From assembly GCA_022539475.1 (NCBI GenBank), contig VCMS01000056.1, positions 158,570-222,569 on the forward strand: a stretch of 64,000 nucleotides of DNA. Reading direction: 5' to 3'. Origin of the DNA: Gracilaria domingensis. Its lineage: Eukaryota > Rhodophyta > Florideophyceae > Gracilariales > Gracilariaceae. A program made the position numbers and the translations under genes. A model generated the notes under the pieces. That model was not told where the DNA came from and did no database searches. It saw only the letters and a list, made by a program, of their open reading frames with translations. Shown one piece after another: positions 1 through 9,604 of the stretch. Every line of letters begins with the position of its first letter. Positions within the stretch are counted from its first letter, which is position 1.

Positions 1-2157
1 CCGGCGACAGTCACCAAGGATTGCTGGAGTTTCGATTCCTACAATCCCTGCGAAGCGCGCGCGAGCGATGCGTCACGGGGAGCCTCAGTGCGGAAAAATC
101 CCGTTTAGGTCGACAGTCTGATAAGCAAACCAGAAACAAATTCCAGACCAATCTGGATCCCGGTTGGGCAAGCTACGACTGAAACAAGGTTCGCGGTTGC
201 TCCATAATGCAAGAATCCCACGCGGGGTTCAGCGATGCCAAGTGTGCAAGAGCAGGTTCGAACCTTCCTCAGAAGTCCCAGAGGGGTGATACGCCATGCA
301 CGGATTCATGAGTAGAGCCCATGGTTAACGACTGTCCTTTCGAGGAGAAGCTAGTAGACGCATACCGCATTACGGGGCGGAGCACCTTCCTGTTAGGTCA
401 GTGAAGGTACGAGGAACACGCTTCGATACAGCGAGGCAGTGATTCCCAGCTGGGTCCCTAATGACGGCTGACCTGCTTAGCTTCTGTAGAGGAGTTAATT
501 CCCCAAAGAGCAAGCGTCGCCTTCTCCAGTTATCCCAAAGGGCCGCTGCTTATCCTGCGCAGATGTCACGCAGCGCACTTGTCATGTATCTGTAGAAAGG
601 CAGTCCCAACAGGGCGTTCATGTGGCACGGATACCATCTCCATTATTTCAAATAGCCCATCATGGGATTGATCTATCCAAATTAGAATGAGTCTCGCTCT
701 ACTCCATGGATGGTTGACGCACCTGTGGCCAGTACACGGTTCGAGCTGAGAAGCTCTCCAATCCCGGGGAGGGTCTGAGACATAGTACGAATAATTGGAA
801 ATTCAATCCCATATGGGTCCGTTTCACTCAACCGCATTCTTCTGCAGGCGCTTCAGTTTCTACTGTATCCACCCGTAGGGTTCGTTCCGATTACGCATTG
901 AGTTGAAATGACGCGCGTCGACGACAAACGTTTGTTCCCAATGGGTATAATTTCCTTCCCAGGGGTCTACAACAGGAGAGAGAGGCTCTCGAAGTTGTTT
1001 TCCCAAGCGGTCACATGTCTGAATGACAGGCGTTGGCGTTTCGTACATAGATTCTAACGATATCCCATAAGGGCCCTGCGCGTCGTCACGAATCGCTTTC
1101 TCTCCAGCAAAGACTTCCACTGATCCTGCTGGGTGCTACGCGTCTCAGTCGACCCGCTATCTGCTGCCGACGGTCGCAGAACTGTTCAGATGTCCCGCAT
1201 GGGTCGTGTCGTTTGCCGGTTCCAAGGGCAGCCAATCCCACAACGGGTACTCTTCTTACCGTGTACGACCCTGGCGAGGGGCATTCCGAAAAGGTTCCAG
1301 GTTCACTGGTGGGTGATGGTCCTGGTGGGCTTCGCTCGCTGCACGCGCCTGCGAAAGGTGAGTCTTCTAACGCGTCTTTCGAATCGGACATGGACGTTCC
1401 CATCAGTGCCGTCCGTCGCCGTCTTCGTACCCGTGGTGGGAATGGGTAACGCGCTTCTGCTCTCTTGAGTCAATAAAAAGCTTCAGCTTGCCCTTTTCCC
1501 CTAGCGGGATGCGTGTTCGAGATCTGTTTGCGGCGAGATTATCCCTCCCGAGGGCCAGCGCGGGCACTTCGCTGATGCGCGCGCAGATTGCGCAGCGTGC
1601 GGCACGGCGCTCAGGGCGTAAATTGAGCCCTGCTCGGGTCCCCTCCCCTTCTTGGGGCGCGCTTGGACTCCAAGCGCCGAGATTTCCAGGCCGGGTGGGC
1701 CGAAGAGCCGTTGGTGGCACGCGCGCGCGTGCGCGGCACTGCGCGCGTGCGCCCGGCACTTGCCAGCAAGGCTGGGAGGGTGCACAGTACGCGCAGCGGC
1801 TAAGTGGGCATGCCCTCGATAGGTGAATAGCCCAGAATCGGCTGATTTCCCAGAGGGTTACTTGCAAGGCGAATCAAAACATTCGCGCCGCAAATTACCC
1901 TCCCAGATGTGGTGGAGAACGCCGATTCTTTGTTCTGCCCGTAGCTCGGAAACGCGGGCGTTTCAGCGGCTCGCAATGCCCGATTTGGGGTGCGCGGCAC
2001 ATCAAAATACTTAGGATTGTTTGATCGTGCCAGAACGCATCCCTACGGGCAATACTGTATACCCAATCGGCTACCGACAGGCGTGGGCCACGTGGCGTTT
2101 GGCACGCTTGCAACGGCGCATGGCGGTGCACGCGCTTGTGCATGGCGCGCGCGTGTC
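1..2157. other. Non-coding flank of Gypsy-1, possible 3' region
   Basis: No convincing gene was seen. The short minus ORF at 860-1120 (86 codons) has no family I recognise and could be an eroded extra ORF of the retroelement. Positions 1680-1800 and 2090-2265 are GC-rich and contain loosely related segments (TGCCAGCAAGGC and alternating GCGCGTGC), perhaps a diverged duplication. The TCCC..GGG palindrome occurs here at, for example, 158, 216, 276, 444, 533, 604, 807, 936, 1063, 1236 and 1848. Confidence 0.4.
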
Positions 2158-3477
2158 CTACGTGGGTATTCCGAGCGTGCAACAGCACGCGTGTGTCCAT
2201 CGTGGCCGTCCCACGCGTGCAACGGCGCATGCCAGCAAGGCCGTGCGCTGCACAGAGTGTGCACAGTTTTCAAAAGGTCGGCCGCTCGGTACTGCGAGTG
2301 TTATAAGTCGTCCTAGATCATCCAAAACGAGCCCAAACTTCTCCAAATACCTTGCGAAGCCTTCCAAAGGCCTTCGCGAGACCCATAGGGACTTTGAAAG
2401 CGCGCTATCCCGCCGGAAAAATTGTGGCTGCCATGGCCGGGGGGAGACCATGTCAAAATTTTCCTTACCCAAAACGGGAATAGTACTCCAAAGACCTCGA
2501 AAGAAATTGCGTTCAGTTGCCCGAGCTTTCGCGATCACGACGGGCGCAAAATCGGGCGACATCGTTAAAGGGAGTGTTGTTGAGAGGCTCCCAGGAGTTC
2601 CTCGAAGGTGGGTAACCGTACCATCGGACTTCAACCACAGCGGACCCATCGGTGGCCACTCCCTCGTCAAGGACTTTTCTACGACCCGTTCGCGGGAATC
2701 GTCGCCTTCCTCCTCGAGGAGCTCAGGCGGCAATTCCACGTCTGTATGGGGTATCCCAAAGGGTTCAGGCAAGGTAGTAAGATCGACCGAGACCTGTTTA
2801 GGGCCAGTAGGCTGTGACTCAGAAGGAGTGTTCCCAGTGGGGTCAGACACCTCGGAAACCGGCGTCGGCCTTCCCTGTGGGGCTGATGCGGGCTGAGGCG
2901 ACTGCGGCAGTGTCGTTGGTGACTCGGCTGCGTCAAGACCCCGTGGGCCTTTCGTGATACGGTCGATGGAGACCGTGTCGTGCAGGTTGCCGTCCAAGAT
3001 GGTCACGGTTGTGTCTGTAGCTTTGAAAACCCGAAAGGGACCAGTTGTCCTAAGAAGGAGTTTGCGGGAGACACCTTCTTCCTCCGCAGTCTCTGTAGCT
3101 TTCCGTGGAGGGCGGTCTAAAAAGATGTAGTCCCCAGGGGATAGTGATAGCTGAGCCCGTACACGAGAATCGGAGTCGGCCTTGTAGCTCCGCTGGACAC
3201 GGTCCATTGTCGCTTCGGCCTTCGAAAGGGAATACCGAATACGCGCGCGTTTCCGACGTTTCACTGCGACCGAATTCGGATTGTCAGACCCAGCTGGGGA
3301 GAGAGCGGTAGTTGGGACGTTCACGACGATCCCAGGTGGGTGTCGCGTTAGCACCAAGTCAAAAGGTGTCGTCCCTGTGATTCCATGAACCTGGGAGTTG
3401 TACGCGAAAACCAAGAAATGAGCGAAATCATCCCAGTCTTGCTCGTGCTCAGACACGAAATGCCTGAGGCCTCCCAA
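2158..3477 (-). pseudogene. Ty3/gypsy integrase C-terminal fragment (pol)
   Basis: This 439-codon ORF covers the end of a retroviral-type integrase, which inserts element cDNA into chromosomes. Residues 1-50 match the end of the catalytic core (W..F..F..YN...H..TG..PF.L). Residues about 109-160 match the C-terminal module, with GDYIFLDRP, then TGPFRVFKA and a hydrophobic TVTILDG strand, as in GPY/F-type integrases. A Pro/Ser/Thr-rich tail follows from about residue 175, and its last ~100 residues may be chance read-through. The catalytic D-D-E residues would lie upstream of 3477, where the frame is broken, so the fragment cannot be active. The first residue is only the first Met in the open frame, not a real start. 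Confidence 0.75.
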
Positions 3478-4356
3478 AAGGGTTCGTCATAGATAAAAGG
3501 AAAGGAAAGACCATCAGGGAAAACGGAAAAGAATAACCGCGTTGCCCGACAAGAAAGTCAAGGGAAAGCGATTGAATCCCAGAAGGGTGTACTTTTCAAG
3601 CAGACACTAATGCGAAGAACCAACGAAAAACGGGTTGAGATTAGTTCGATTCCCAAACTGAGGCTTGAACCGTTTCGGTTATTTCACGACCGTAACGCAT
3701 GTTCAACCAACCCTTTCCCTTCTTGGGCGACCGCACTGCGTGAGCGGAACCACCGGAAAGGAAACAGTGCGCAAAAGCCTGCACAACTCCAATTGAAGTG
3801 GAGTAGAGCATAGAAAGAGTCCCGTTGGGTAGTCAAGACTCTGAAAACGTGTACGTTGTCCGACGAACAAAACAAACTGTCCCAGCCAGGGCTATTTTCC
3901 TTTAAGGAACAGTAGTGGACAACACGTTCACAGAGAACGGTGTTCCTCGCAACCGGAAAACGTTGTCGAGAAAATAATAAGGCAGTTAGTGATGGGCGAG
4001 TATCCCGTACAGGGTGATCCCAGAGTGACATGGGGATTCAATTAACTTGTGTAACAAGTGTAAATGATTCCCACATGAGGGTACCTGCACGAGACAAGTC
4101 GAGAGGTGTAGGACCAGTCCTTGTCCCATATGGGTTCCGAACCGATCCATGTTCCATGACGGTGGTGACAACGTCCTAGTTAAGTCATGTTAGACTTGTC
4201 AGGAGTTAGATTAAGGGGGAGGGACAGAAGCATACATTTGATACTTCTGCGTGTCGAAGAGCAGAGCTTGGAGTTAAGCGCCTTCAATTAGTTCCCGTGT
4301 GGGGGTAGAATGCTTTGAAATTCGTCCCGCTCAGGGTCGGAGCAGTCCGAGTCGCT
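3478..4356. other. Eroded Gypsy-1 interior
   Basis: No coding signal could be recognised although the full-length element should carry protease and reverse transcriptase here. At about 880 bp it is too short for them, so an internal deletion is likely. TCCC..GGG palindromes continue at 3577, 3880, 4003, 4069, 4124 and nearby. Confidence 0.45.
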
Positions 4357-5202
4357 TCACTGGGGCATATCTGAGCTCAAGTGAGAGTCGTCCGAGTCGG
4401 AAAAGTCAAGACCCAAAAGGCATGACTTCCTCCGGTTCCGACTTCGGCCTGGACGTCTTCTTCTTCCCCTTTTGTCGCGTCCCAATTGGGTCACGCCACC
4501 GGTACTCTTCTCTTTCCCTAGAGGAGGAGTTCCCAAGTCGGGTCTATCACTACTGAGGTCCCTGCCGGGTCTTGAATCTGCTTCATGTTCGGCAGGGATA
4601 GTGGTCGGTTGCCATACCAAGGCGGCCGGCTGACGGTTGACAGTTTGCTCGTACTCAATGGCAGCGAGCTGGAGACGGCGCTGTACCTCAGTGTGCACAC
4701 TGGTGGCAATAGCACCGTCCAGAATTCCGGTGACGGTCATCTTAGAAGCGACCCGCTGGACAGGGGTATCCAGCAGGCCATCCACTTCAGCATTAACCCT
4801 GTGGGGAATACGGCGCTGGACCTCAAGTGTCACCATAGACTTCACGAGTGGCCTCAGGGCTATGAGTGGCTCTCTCGTAACGGGTTGAACCTCACTCCCT
4901 GCGGGTCGTTGCGGAGTCCCAAGGAGGGTCTCGGGCGCTGTTGCCCTGGGGGTCTGCCGCTGCGGAGTCGCTTCTCGAGAGGCATGCTGACGCATGGCCT
5001 CGAGACGGTTCCGAAAGTCGGTCGGGGAGGACTGACGGAGTATGCGCTCCGGGTCCTCCACAGGTCGTAGAATCCCTCCATGGGTACTTCGGGTGCTCGG
5101 AGCCCCTGAACCGGGAGCAGGAGGCACTTCGTGAGTGCCGTTATCCTGATGGGGTTGAGCAGAGCCGGCGTGTCCATGGAAGCATCCCGGTGGGGTGGCC
5201 AT
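4357..5202 (-). pseudogene. Gag-like protein of Gypsy-1
   Basis: The frame is open up to 5253. The first sensible start is the Met at 5202 (MATP...), which aligns with the Met opening the gag of Gypsy-A near 39126. Both have a Pro/Ser-rich leader followed by a short motif of the type DPE/NPEELLR. The ~281-residue product is rich in Arg, Gln and Pro. It has a central amphipathic stretch (residues ~125-200) and ends in a basic run (GRRRRPGRSRNRRK) followed by an acidic tail. No capsid core or zinc knuckle is visible, so this is at most the N-terminal part of Gag. The assignment rests on position and on similarity to the Gypsy-A leader. Confidence 0.5.
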
Positions 5203-5293
5203 AACGGTAGGCGGAAAGGACTTTTCGTCCGGCTTGCGACAAAATGAACCCAAATGCGGGCACGTTCGACAAAACCCTAGAGGGAAAAGCGAC

Positions 5294-5308
5294 GGAGCGG
5301 TGAAACCA
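5294..5308 (-). other. Candidate tRNA primer-binding site of Gypsy-1
   Basis: Read on the minus strand the sequence is TGGTTTCACCGCTCC, two bases inside a putative LTR end (...GATCA). A TGG start and this distance match the primer sites of Gypsy-A and Gypsy-B, which sit two to four bases inside their LTRs. The tRNA it would pair with was not identified. Confidence 0.4.
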
Positions 5309-5310
5309 AA

Positions 5311-5802
5311 TGATCTGCGACGGGTCTAAAAGGTTCGAGAGGGAAGAAATGATTCGAAAGCTATGAAGCGAATCGCGTGAGGGTCGAATTAACTAGAAAA
5401 GACCCGAGAGGGTTCTTCTAAGTCTGGAGACCAGTTGTAGTACAGCCACAGGCCGTAACAACGTACTATGCCCTGATAAAGGAACAAATTGCGCAGCACC
5501 CAAGTGGGGACGAAGGAGCACTCAACGGACGCTAACAACGGGACGTGAGATAGGCGCGCAGCACCGGTAGTGATGGTAGGATGACCCTTGTGGGAAACTA
5601 AACGATGGAAGAATCGGCCACGGGGTGCTTGAGGTTTACCACGGTGAGCTCTGCCCGGTGGGAGATGCTTAAGTGCACCTACCACGGGCACAAGCCACGT
5701 GTCGAAAATAATAAACTATCTACCTATAAGGGGGGTCCCGAAGGGCTACACGACAACTGTCACAACCCTACACATGTGGGACCCCGAGGTGCACCCTGTG
5801 CA
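5311..5802 (-). repeat. Candidate 5' LTR of Gypsy-1
   Basis: The interval starts TG and ends CA on the plus strand and lies directly outside the candidate primer-binding site. There is no second copy in the window, so the outer boundary (about 5802) is only a guess from the terminal dinucleotide. No gene lies in it. Confidence 0.35.
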
Positions 5803-5886
5803 TACTAACTAAATTAACTAATTCTATGCACCCGTCAGGGCGATGCCTCTCACTGCACTACACTCCTCTTACACCCTGCCGCCATC

Positions 5887-6735
5887 ATGGCACAGCTCGG
5901 CTTTCTCCTCGACCGTTCCGGCAACGACTTCTGGTTTCCCGTCACCGCGCCGACCCAACAGCAGCTCGTCGACTTCATCGCTCAGCACTACGCATAAATC
6001 CGCTCGCTCACCATCGTCAACAAGGATGTCGATTCCCGTTCCGTGCTCAACTTTGCTCGTGCCGGAGAGATGCCAAAGCTCAAACGTCTGCACCTCAACT
6101 GCGTGCGCCTGAACGTCATTTCCTTCAACGCGTCGCATATGCCCTCTCTCGAGACTCTGCAGATATCCAACCACATGGGCCCTCGAAACGACCAAGTGAT
6201 TGTGGACTTTGCTTTGTCGCAGCTCAAGGAGTTTCAGATTGATTACTGTCGTTTGGACGCGCGTTCAGAGTTTGCGCTCAGTCTCTCGCGCTGCCCCAAG
6301 CTGCAGACCTTCAGGTCGCACAAAATGTGGTTTGCTTACTGTCCCAACTACAGGGTGTTACCGAACTGTACCTCGTTCGTGCTGATACGCTCAGAGGGTA
6401 CGGGACAGATTGAGATTCTGTCCGCGCCCAAGTTGGAGATGGTGAACCTTGCTTGTTGTTATGAGATGTGTCGCTTCCGCATCTGGGATATTAACAAGCA
6501 CATTACGGAGAAGGACGTCAAGAGCTTGAACGGCAGGAGGAACCAGAGCCCGAGTCGTGCGCCGGAAATTTGGAAACGCTTCTCGGATTCTCGGGAACAG
6601 CGGCCACAGCTATATGACTTGTCGAAATTACCACAATGTATAGTCTCTCATTACAATGTGGATTTGGAAGAGGAGTTCATAGAGGAGGCTCAGGGCACCA
6701 GAGTTCATCTTACGGAGGAACAAGTTCTGTTCTAA
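5887..6735 (+). pseudogene. Leucine-rich-repeat-like protein gene with one in-frame stop
   Basis: The ATG at 5887 lies in a good start context (CATCATGG). The frame runs 36 codons to TAA at 5995-5997 and continues in the same frame without another stop to 6735. The second part has repeats of the form PKLKRLHLNCVRL...MPSLETLQISN...LSQLKEFQIDYCRL...CPKLQTF, typical of irregular leucine-rich repeats in F-box/LRR proteins. These proteins bind protein partners, often as ubiquitin-ligase adaptors. An acidic tail closes it. No F-box was recognised in the short N-terminal piece. Either the gene is a recent one-base pseudogene, or translation starts after the stop (first in-frame ATG at 6070), or a sequencing error is present. 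It stands alone with no clear partner genes. Confidence 0.5.
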
Positions 6736-7082
6736 ATTCTAATCAACATATGCAAGCAATTGGGGGCTGTATCTTGCACCTTGACGATAACACTCATTCT
6801 TGAAACAGAAAAGATGACAAATCTTCAGAAGCTTGAGAACGTGCTGCTACTCTATGACTCTCTCTTGGGTTCTTGTCAATAAATCAGGGATGTCCTCCTT
6901 TGCTTGGACTTCTGCGCAAAGGCGAGCTGAAAGTTCAACGCATCTATCTAACGTAGCGTACACCAAGCCAGACGGACCGAGGGTATTTACGTTATTAATA
7001 TTGCGGTGGGGTCTCTACCCGGGCAGGAGGATGCGGGAATAGCATCAAACTGGCGCGCGGTGCCTATGGGAACAGCTACGAT

Positions 7083-7200
7083 CGCCCGGGGCGCTTTATC
7101 AGCTTATATACACCCGGGTGCCTTTACGTCTTATAGTCACCCGGGTGCGTTACCGCTTAAAGACACCCTGGTACCATTAGGCTTTCGTAGCACCCGGGTG
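7083..7200. repeat. 27-bp tandem repeat with CACCCGGGTG core
   Basis: CACCCGGGTG, a perfect palindrome, occurs at 7111, 7138 and 7191, with diverged copies at 7083 (CGCCCGGGGC) and 7164 (CACCCTGGTA). The spacing is 26-28 bp. The sequence between cores varies but often contains TTATA or CTTTA. This is a small minisatellite or an array of protein-binding sites. Confidence 0.7.
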
Positions 7201-7977
7201 ATGATCCAAAGCCCTTTTGCACCTTAGTCATACGTAACCGGCTACATTGAAGCTACATAGGCCTAATAGGATTTAAAAACTACTCTCTTCATGCCTCTTC
7301 AACGCGTTATACCGTTCCAGTTTTACGCCTCACGCGTGTGCCAACCAGACACACTGTGAATCACATGGACAAGGCGACGTTTTCATAAGAGTGGTTACGA
7401 TTTCTGCAAAATGCTTGATCAGCAGGTCTTGTTGGTCAGCATCGCCATCGTCTTCGTGTTAAATCGAAGTTAGATAGCAACGCTCACCTCGTCACGGCTT
7501 ACGTTACTAGCATAAAGATTTTCTACGCATCTACTGTTCGATGAATGCTGGTCTTTAAGCATTCTGCGGTGGTCTCTGAATGCGGCACCCGTTCGTAGAT
7601 TGCAGGATGGGAAGCCAGTTGACTCGTGCATTTGAATGTTAGCTTTTTGTTCGAAATCTTTACTAGAGGCGGCGCTATATGTCTGTTGAGTACTAAACAG
7701 GGGCTCGATGCATCAGAAAAAGGGGCCACATCTTGATCTGCATTGGAAAATCATTGGTCTAATCTGTATATTGCGGCACCAGACGCATTGGTTGGTTGTT
7801 GATCTTAACCTCTTTGTACTAAACAGAGTCTTGAGGACCCAAAGCCTAGCTTGGGTGTTCACGAATGCCATTAAGGCTACTTGGATGCGCACAGAACGGC
7901 ATACTGATGTGACAGTGCGACGTCAGTACCATCAAGTGGAGGACAGAACCGATCAAAAAACCAGAATTGGTGTGAAT

Positions 7978-8035
7978 CCGGGGTAATATAACGGCTATAT
8001 CCACCGGGGGTAATTTAGTCGTTATATTACCCCGG
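7978..8035. repeat. Hairpin with 16-bp perfect arms
   Basis: CCGGGGTAATATAACG at 7978-7993 is the exact reverse complement of 8020-8035. The 26-nt loop contains a further partial copy (ACCGGGGGTAAT). It could be an eroded terminal repeat or a folded RNA element; nothing links it to a gene. Confidence 0.6.
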
Positions 8036-8627
8036 GAAGCCTAATCCGTACCCGCATCCCCCTAGTATAGCACGTTGCGAGGCATCTCGCGACTTGGCGG
8101 GATTCTCGGAGTATGGCCGTCTTGTTGTATTTGGCGTCGTGGATGCAGCTAGAAATACTCTGGCAGACGAAGTTCAGGCTGTCAAATCATGGTTTGGAAC
8201 GCTGATAGAGTTGCCATGACGGTTTGACTTCAGTGTGGTTGGCCAATAGTTTTGCCCGTCATTTATGCTTTTTATGCATTTTACCCCTACACTACATACG
8301 GTGAGCCTCACCTTGTCGGTGAGGAGACGGCGGCAACAACGCAGATTGAAGTGAGAAGAATCCTCCCCCACATGTCTTGGGGTTACTCGAGTGAACCATC
8401 CGCCAAGGTAACACATCGCTCGTCGCTTTGTTACGCCGCTTCATTCGCCTCGCTCTTCCTCGCGCTTGTTTGGCGTTGCTCGCTGCACCATCCCCGTCCG
8501 GTATGACACTCAGATCGATTGTCAAACCGCCTGTCTGAGTCGTTCGTCGTCATCACCACCGCGCCGAACTTCGTGCAGCTGACTGCGATACCGGCCGCAA
8601 CTGCCGTACTCACTTTGCTCAAGCAAC

Positions 8628-8657
8628 GTGATTGTTTGCAAAGTTGCAAACAATCAC
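8628..8657. repeat. Perfect 14-bp inverted repeat, 2-bp spacer
   Basis: GTGATTGTTTGCAA, spacer AG, then the exact reverse complement. It lies about 270 bp upstream of the nuclease-like start codon, so it could be an operator-like or cruciform site, but position is the only argument. Confidence 0.55.
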
Positions 8658-8923
8658 CCCAACAGCATATATTTCTTCTACCTGCCATACTTTTGCTTCA
8701 CCGCCAACAACGCGGAAACGACGAAATCGCTGTCTTTTTGCAACTTCCCCGTCACCGTAAGGCCCATTCGCGCGACAACGTCGCCATCACCCGTCGCTAT
8801 AAGAACGGCGATCGCCACTGAATCCTCCATCGAATAGCTTCATCTCACCCGTCTTAGTCTGTCCGAACCCTGAGCCCAGCCCTCCACGGAATTGATCTTT
8901 CCAGCCACACCCCCCAGTTCGTC

Positions 8924-9487
8924 ATGAAGTGCATAGTCTTTGCGTCTCTCGTCCTGAGCCACGTGCTCACTACCCAGGCCGCCTTCCTCAACAAAACGCT
9001 CGTCCGCCCCCGCTTTGACCAGGTGGATCAGTGGAAAGAAGACTTCTGGAATTGTGGCGGCACCCTGAGCCTCTCTGATCATCCTGACAACAAGCCCGCC
9101 TCTCATATCGTTGCCCTCATCGATATACCCTGCCTTGGACTTGGAAGCGACGTCCAAGATAGAGACATCTACGGCTGGGAAGACTTCAAGAAGTTTGTCA
9201 CCGACAACATGGACGGTAGGGAGCTGTTGTCGAGGTGTCACATCATTTGCAGGCAGCTTGGAGGGAGAGGCTTGTACGCAAATTTGTTCCCCTGTTGGCG
9301 GAACAAGTTTAACGATCCTGTAATGGCCGGATACGAGCGAGAGGCTGCCGCAGTTGTCGCTCGAGGAGAAAAGGTACAATACGAGGCCCAACTTCAGTAT
9401 GTAGACAAGAGAAAGAAGTGGCCGAGCGCTATTGAAATCAAGGCGTCTTCGAATGGCAGGAAGATATTCCACGTTTGGATTGTGTGA
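8924..9487 (+). pseudogene. Secreted DNA/RNA non-specific endonuclease-like protein, 3' end replaced by Copia-1
   Basis: Residues 1-20 form a signal peptide (MKC, a hydrophobic core, TTQAA cleavage region), so the product should be secreted. Residues ~100-187 resemble the DNA/RNA non-specific endonuclease (beta-beta-alpha metal) family: SRCHIICRQLGG with H106 in the place of the catalytic His, YANLFPCWRNKFN with N120 in the metal-binding place, then a Glu-containing helix and a strand pair with VQYEAQLQY. The usual DRGH is here SRCH, so activity is doubtful. The TGA at 9485-9487 lies inside the copia LTR that starts at 9483. The native C-terminus is displaced to 14029-14080. Family assignment is moderate; disruption by insertion is well supported. 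Confidence 0.55.
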
Positions 9488-9590
9488 TCCGTGCGGACCG
9501 ATGGCGGCACTCGTCTCGCCATCTTCGGCGCACTTGCCCTTACTTGTGTGGTGCGCTGCGTGGTGTGCACGTGGTCCACGCGTGCTGAAC
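9483..9590 (-). repeat. Copia-1 3' LTR
   Basis: It matches 13921-14028 over its full 108 bp. The most conserved block is GTGGTGCGCTGCGTGGTGTG; the first half is more diverged. It is very short for an LTR. Its first five bases provide the premature stop of the nuclease-like ORF. Confidence 0.8.
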
Positions 9591-9604
9591 GGCGTGCTAA
9601 CTGA

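Larger units (their letters stand above)
1..5802 (-). mobile_element. Ty3/gypsy retrotransposon remnant (Gypsy-1)
   Basis: This is a decayed long-terminal-repeat element read on the minus strand. Its order is gag-like ORF (4357-5202), then a gap where protease, reverse transcriptase and RNase H should be, then the integrase C-terminal part (2158-3477). A possible primer-binding site (5294-5308) and possible 5' LTR (from 5311) lie at the right end. No matching 3' LTR was found towards position 1, so the left boundary is unknown and may lie outside the window. The whole stretch, coding and non-coding, carries about 35 copies of a TCCC-N(3-6)-GGG palindrome, far more than chance would give, which suggests a single sequence family throughout. 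Family assignment rests on the integrase tail. Confidence 0.7.
6736..8923. other. Gene-free stretch between the LRR-like and nuclease-like genes
   Basis: No ORF here resembles a known family or shows convincing coding character. It contains a 27-bp tandem repeat (7083-7200), a 58-nt hairpin (7978-8035) and a perfect short hairpin (8628-8657), each listed separately. A G/C-poor, T-rich segment fills 7240-7960. Confidence 0.5.

Noticed and set aside
255-265. GGTTCGAACC resembles a tRNA B box
   Set aside because: No acceptor, D-arm or anticodon-arm pairing can be drawn around it.
1403-1867. Overlapping ORFs on both strands at 1.4-1.9 kb
   Set aside because: GC-rich DNA with few stops; no frame has family similarity or a better codon pattern than the others.
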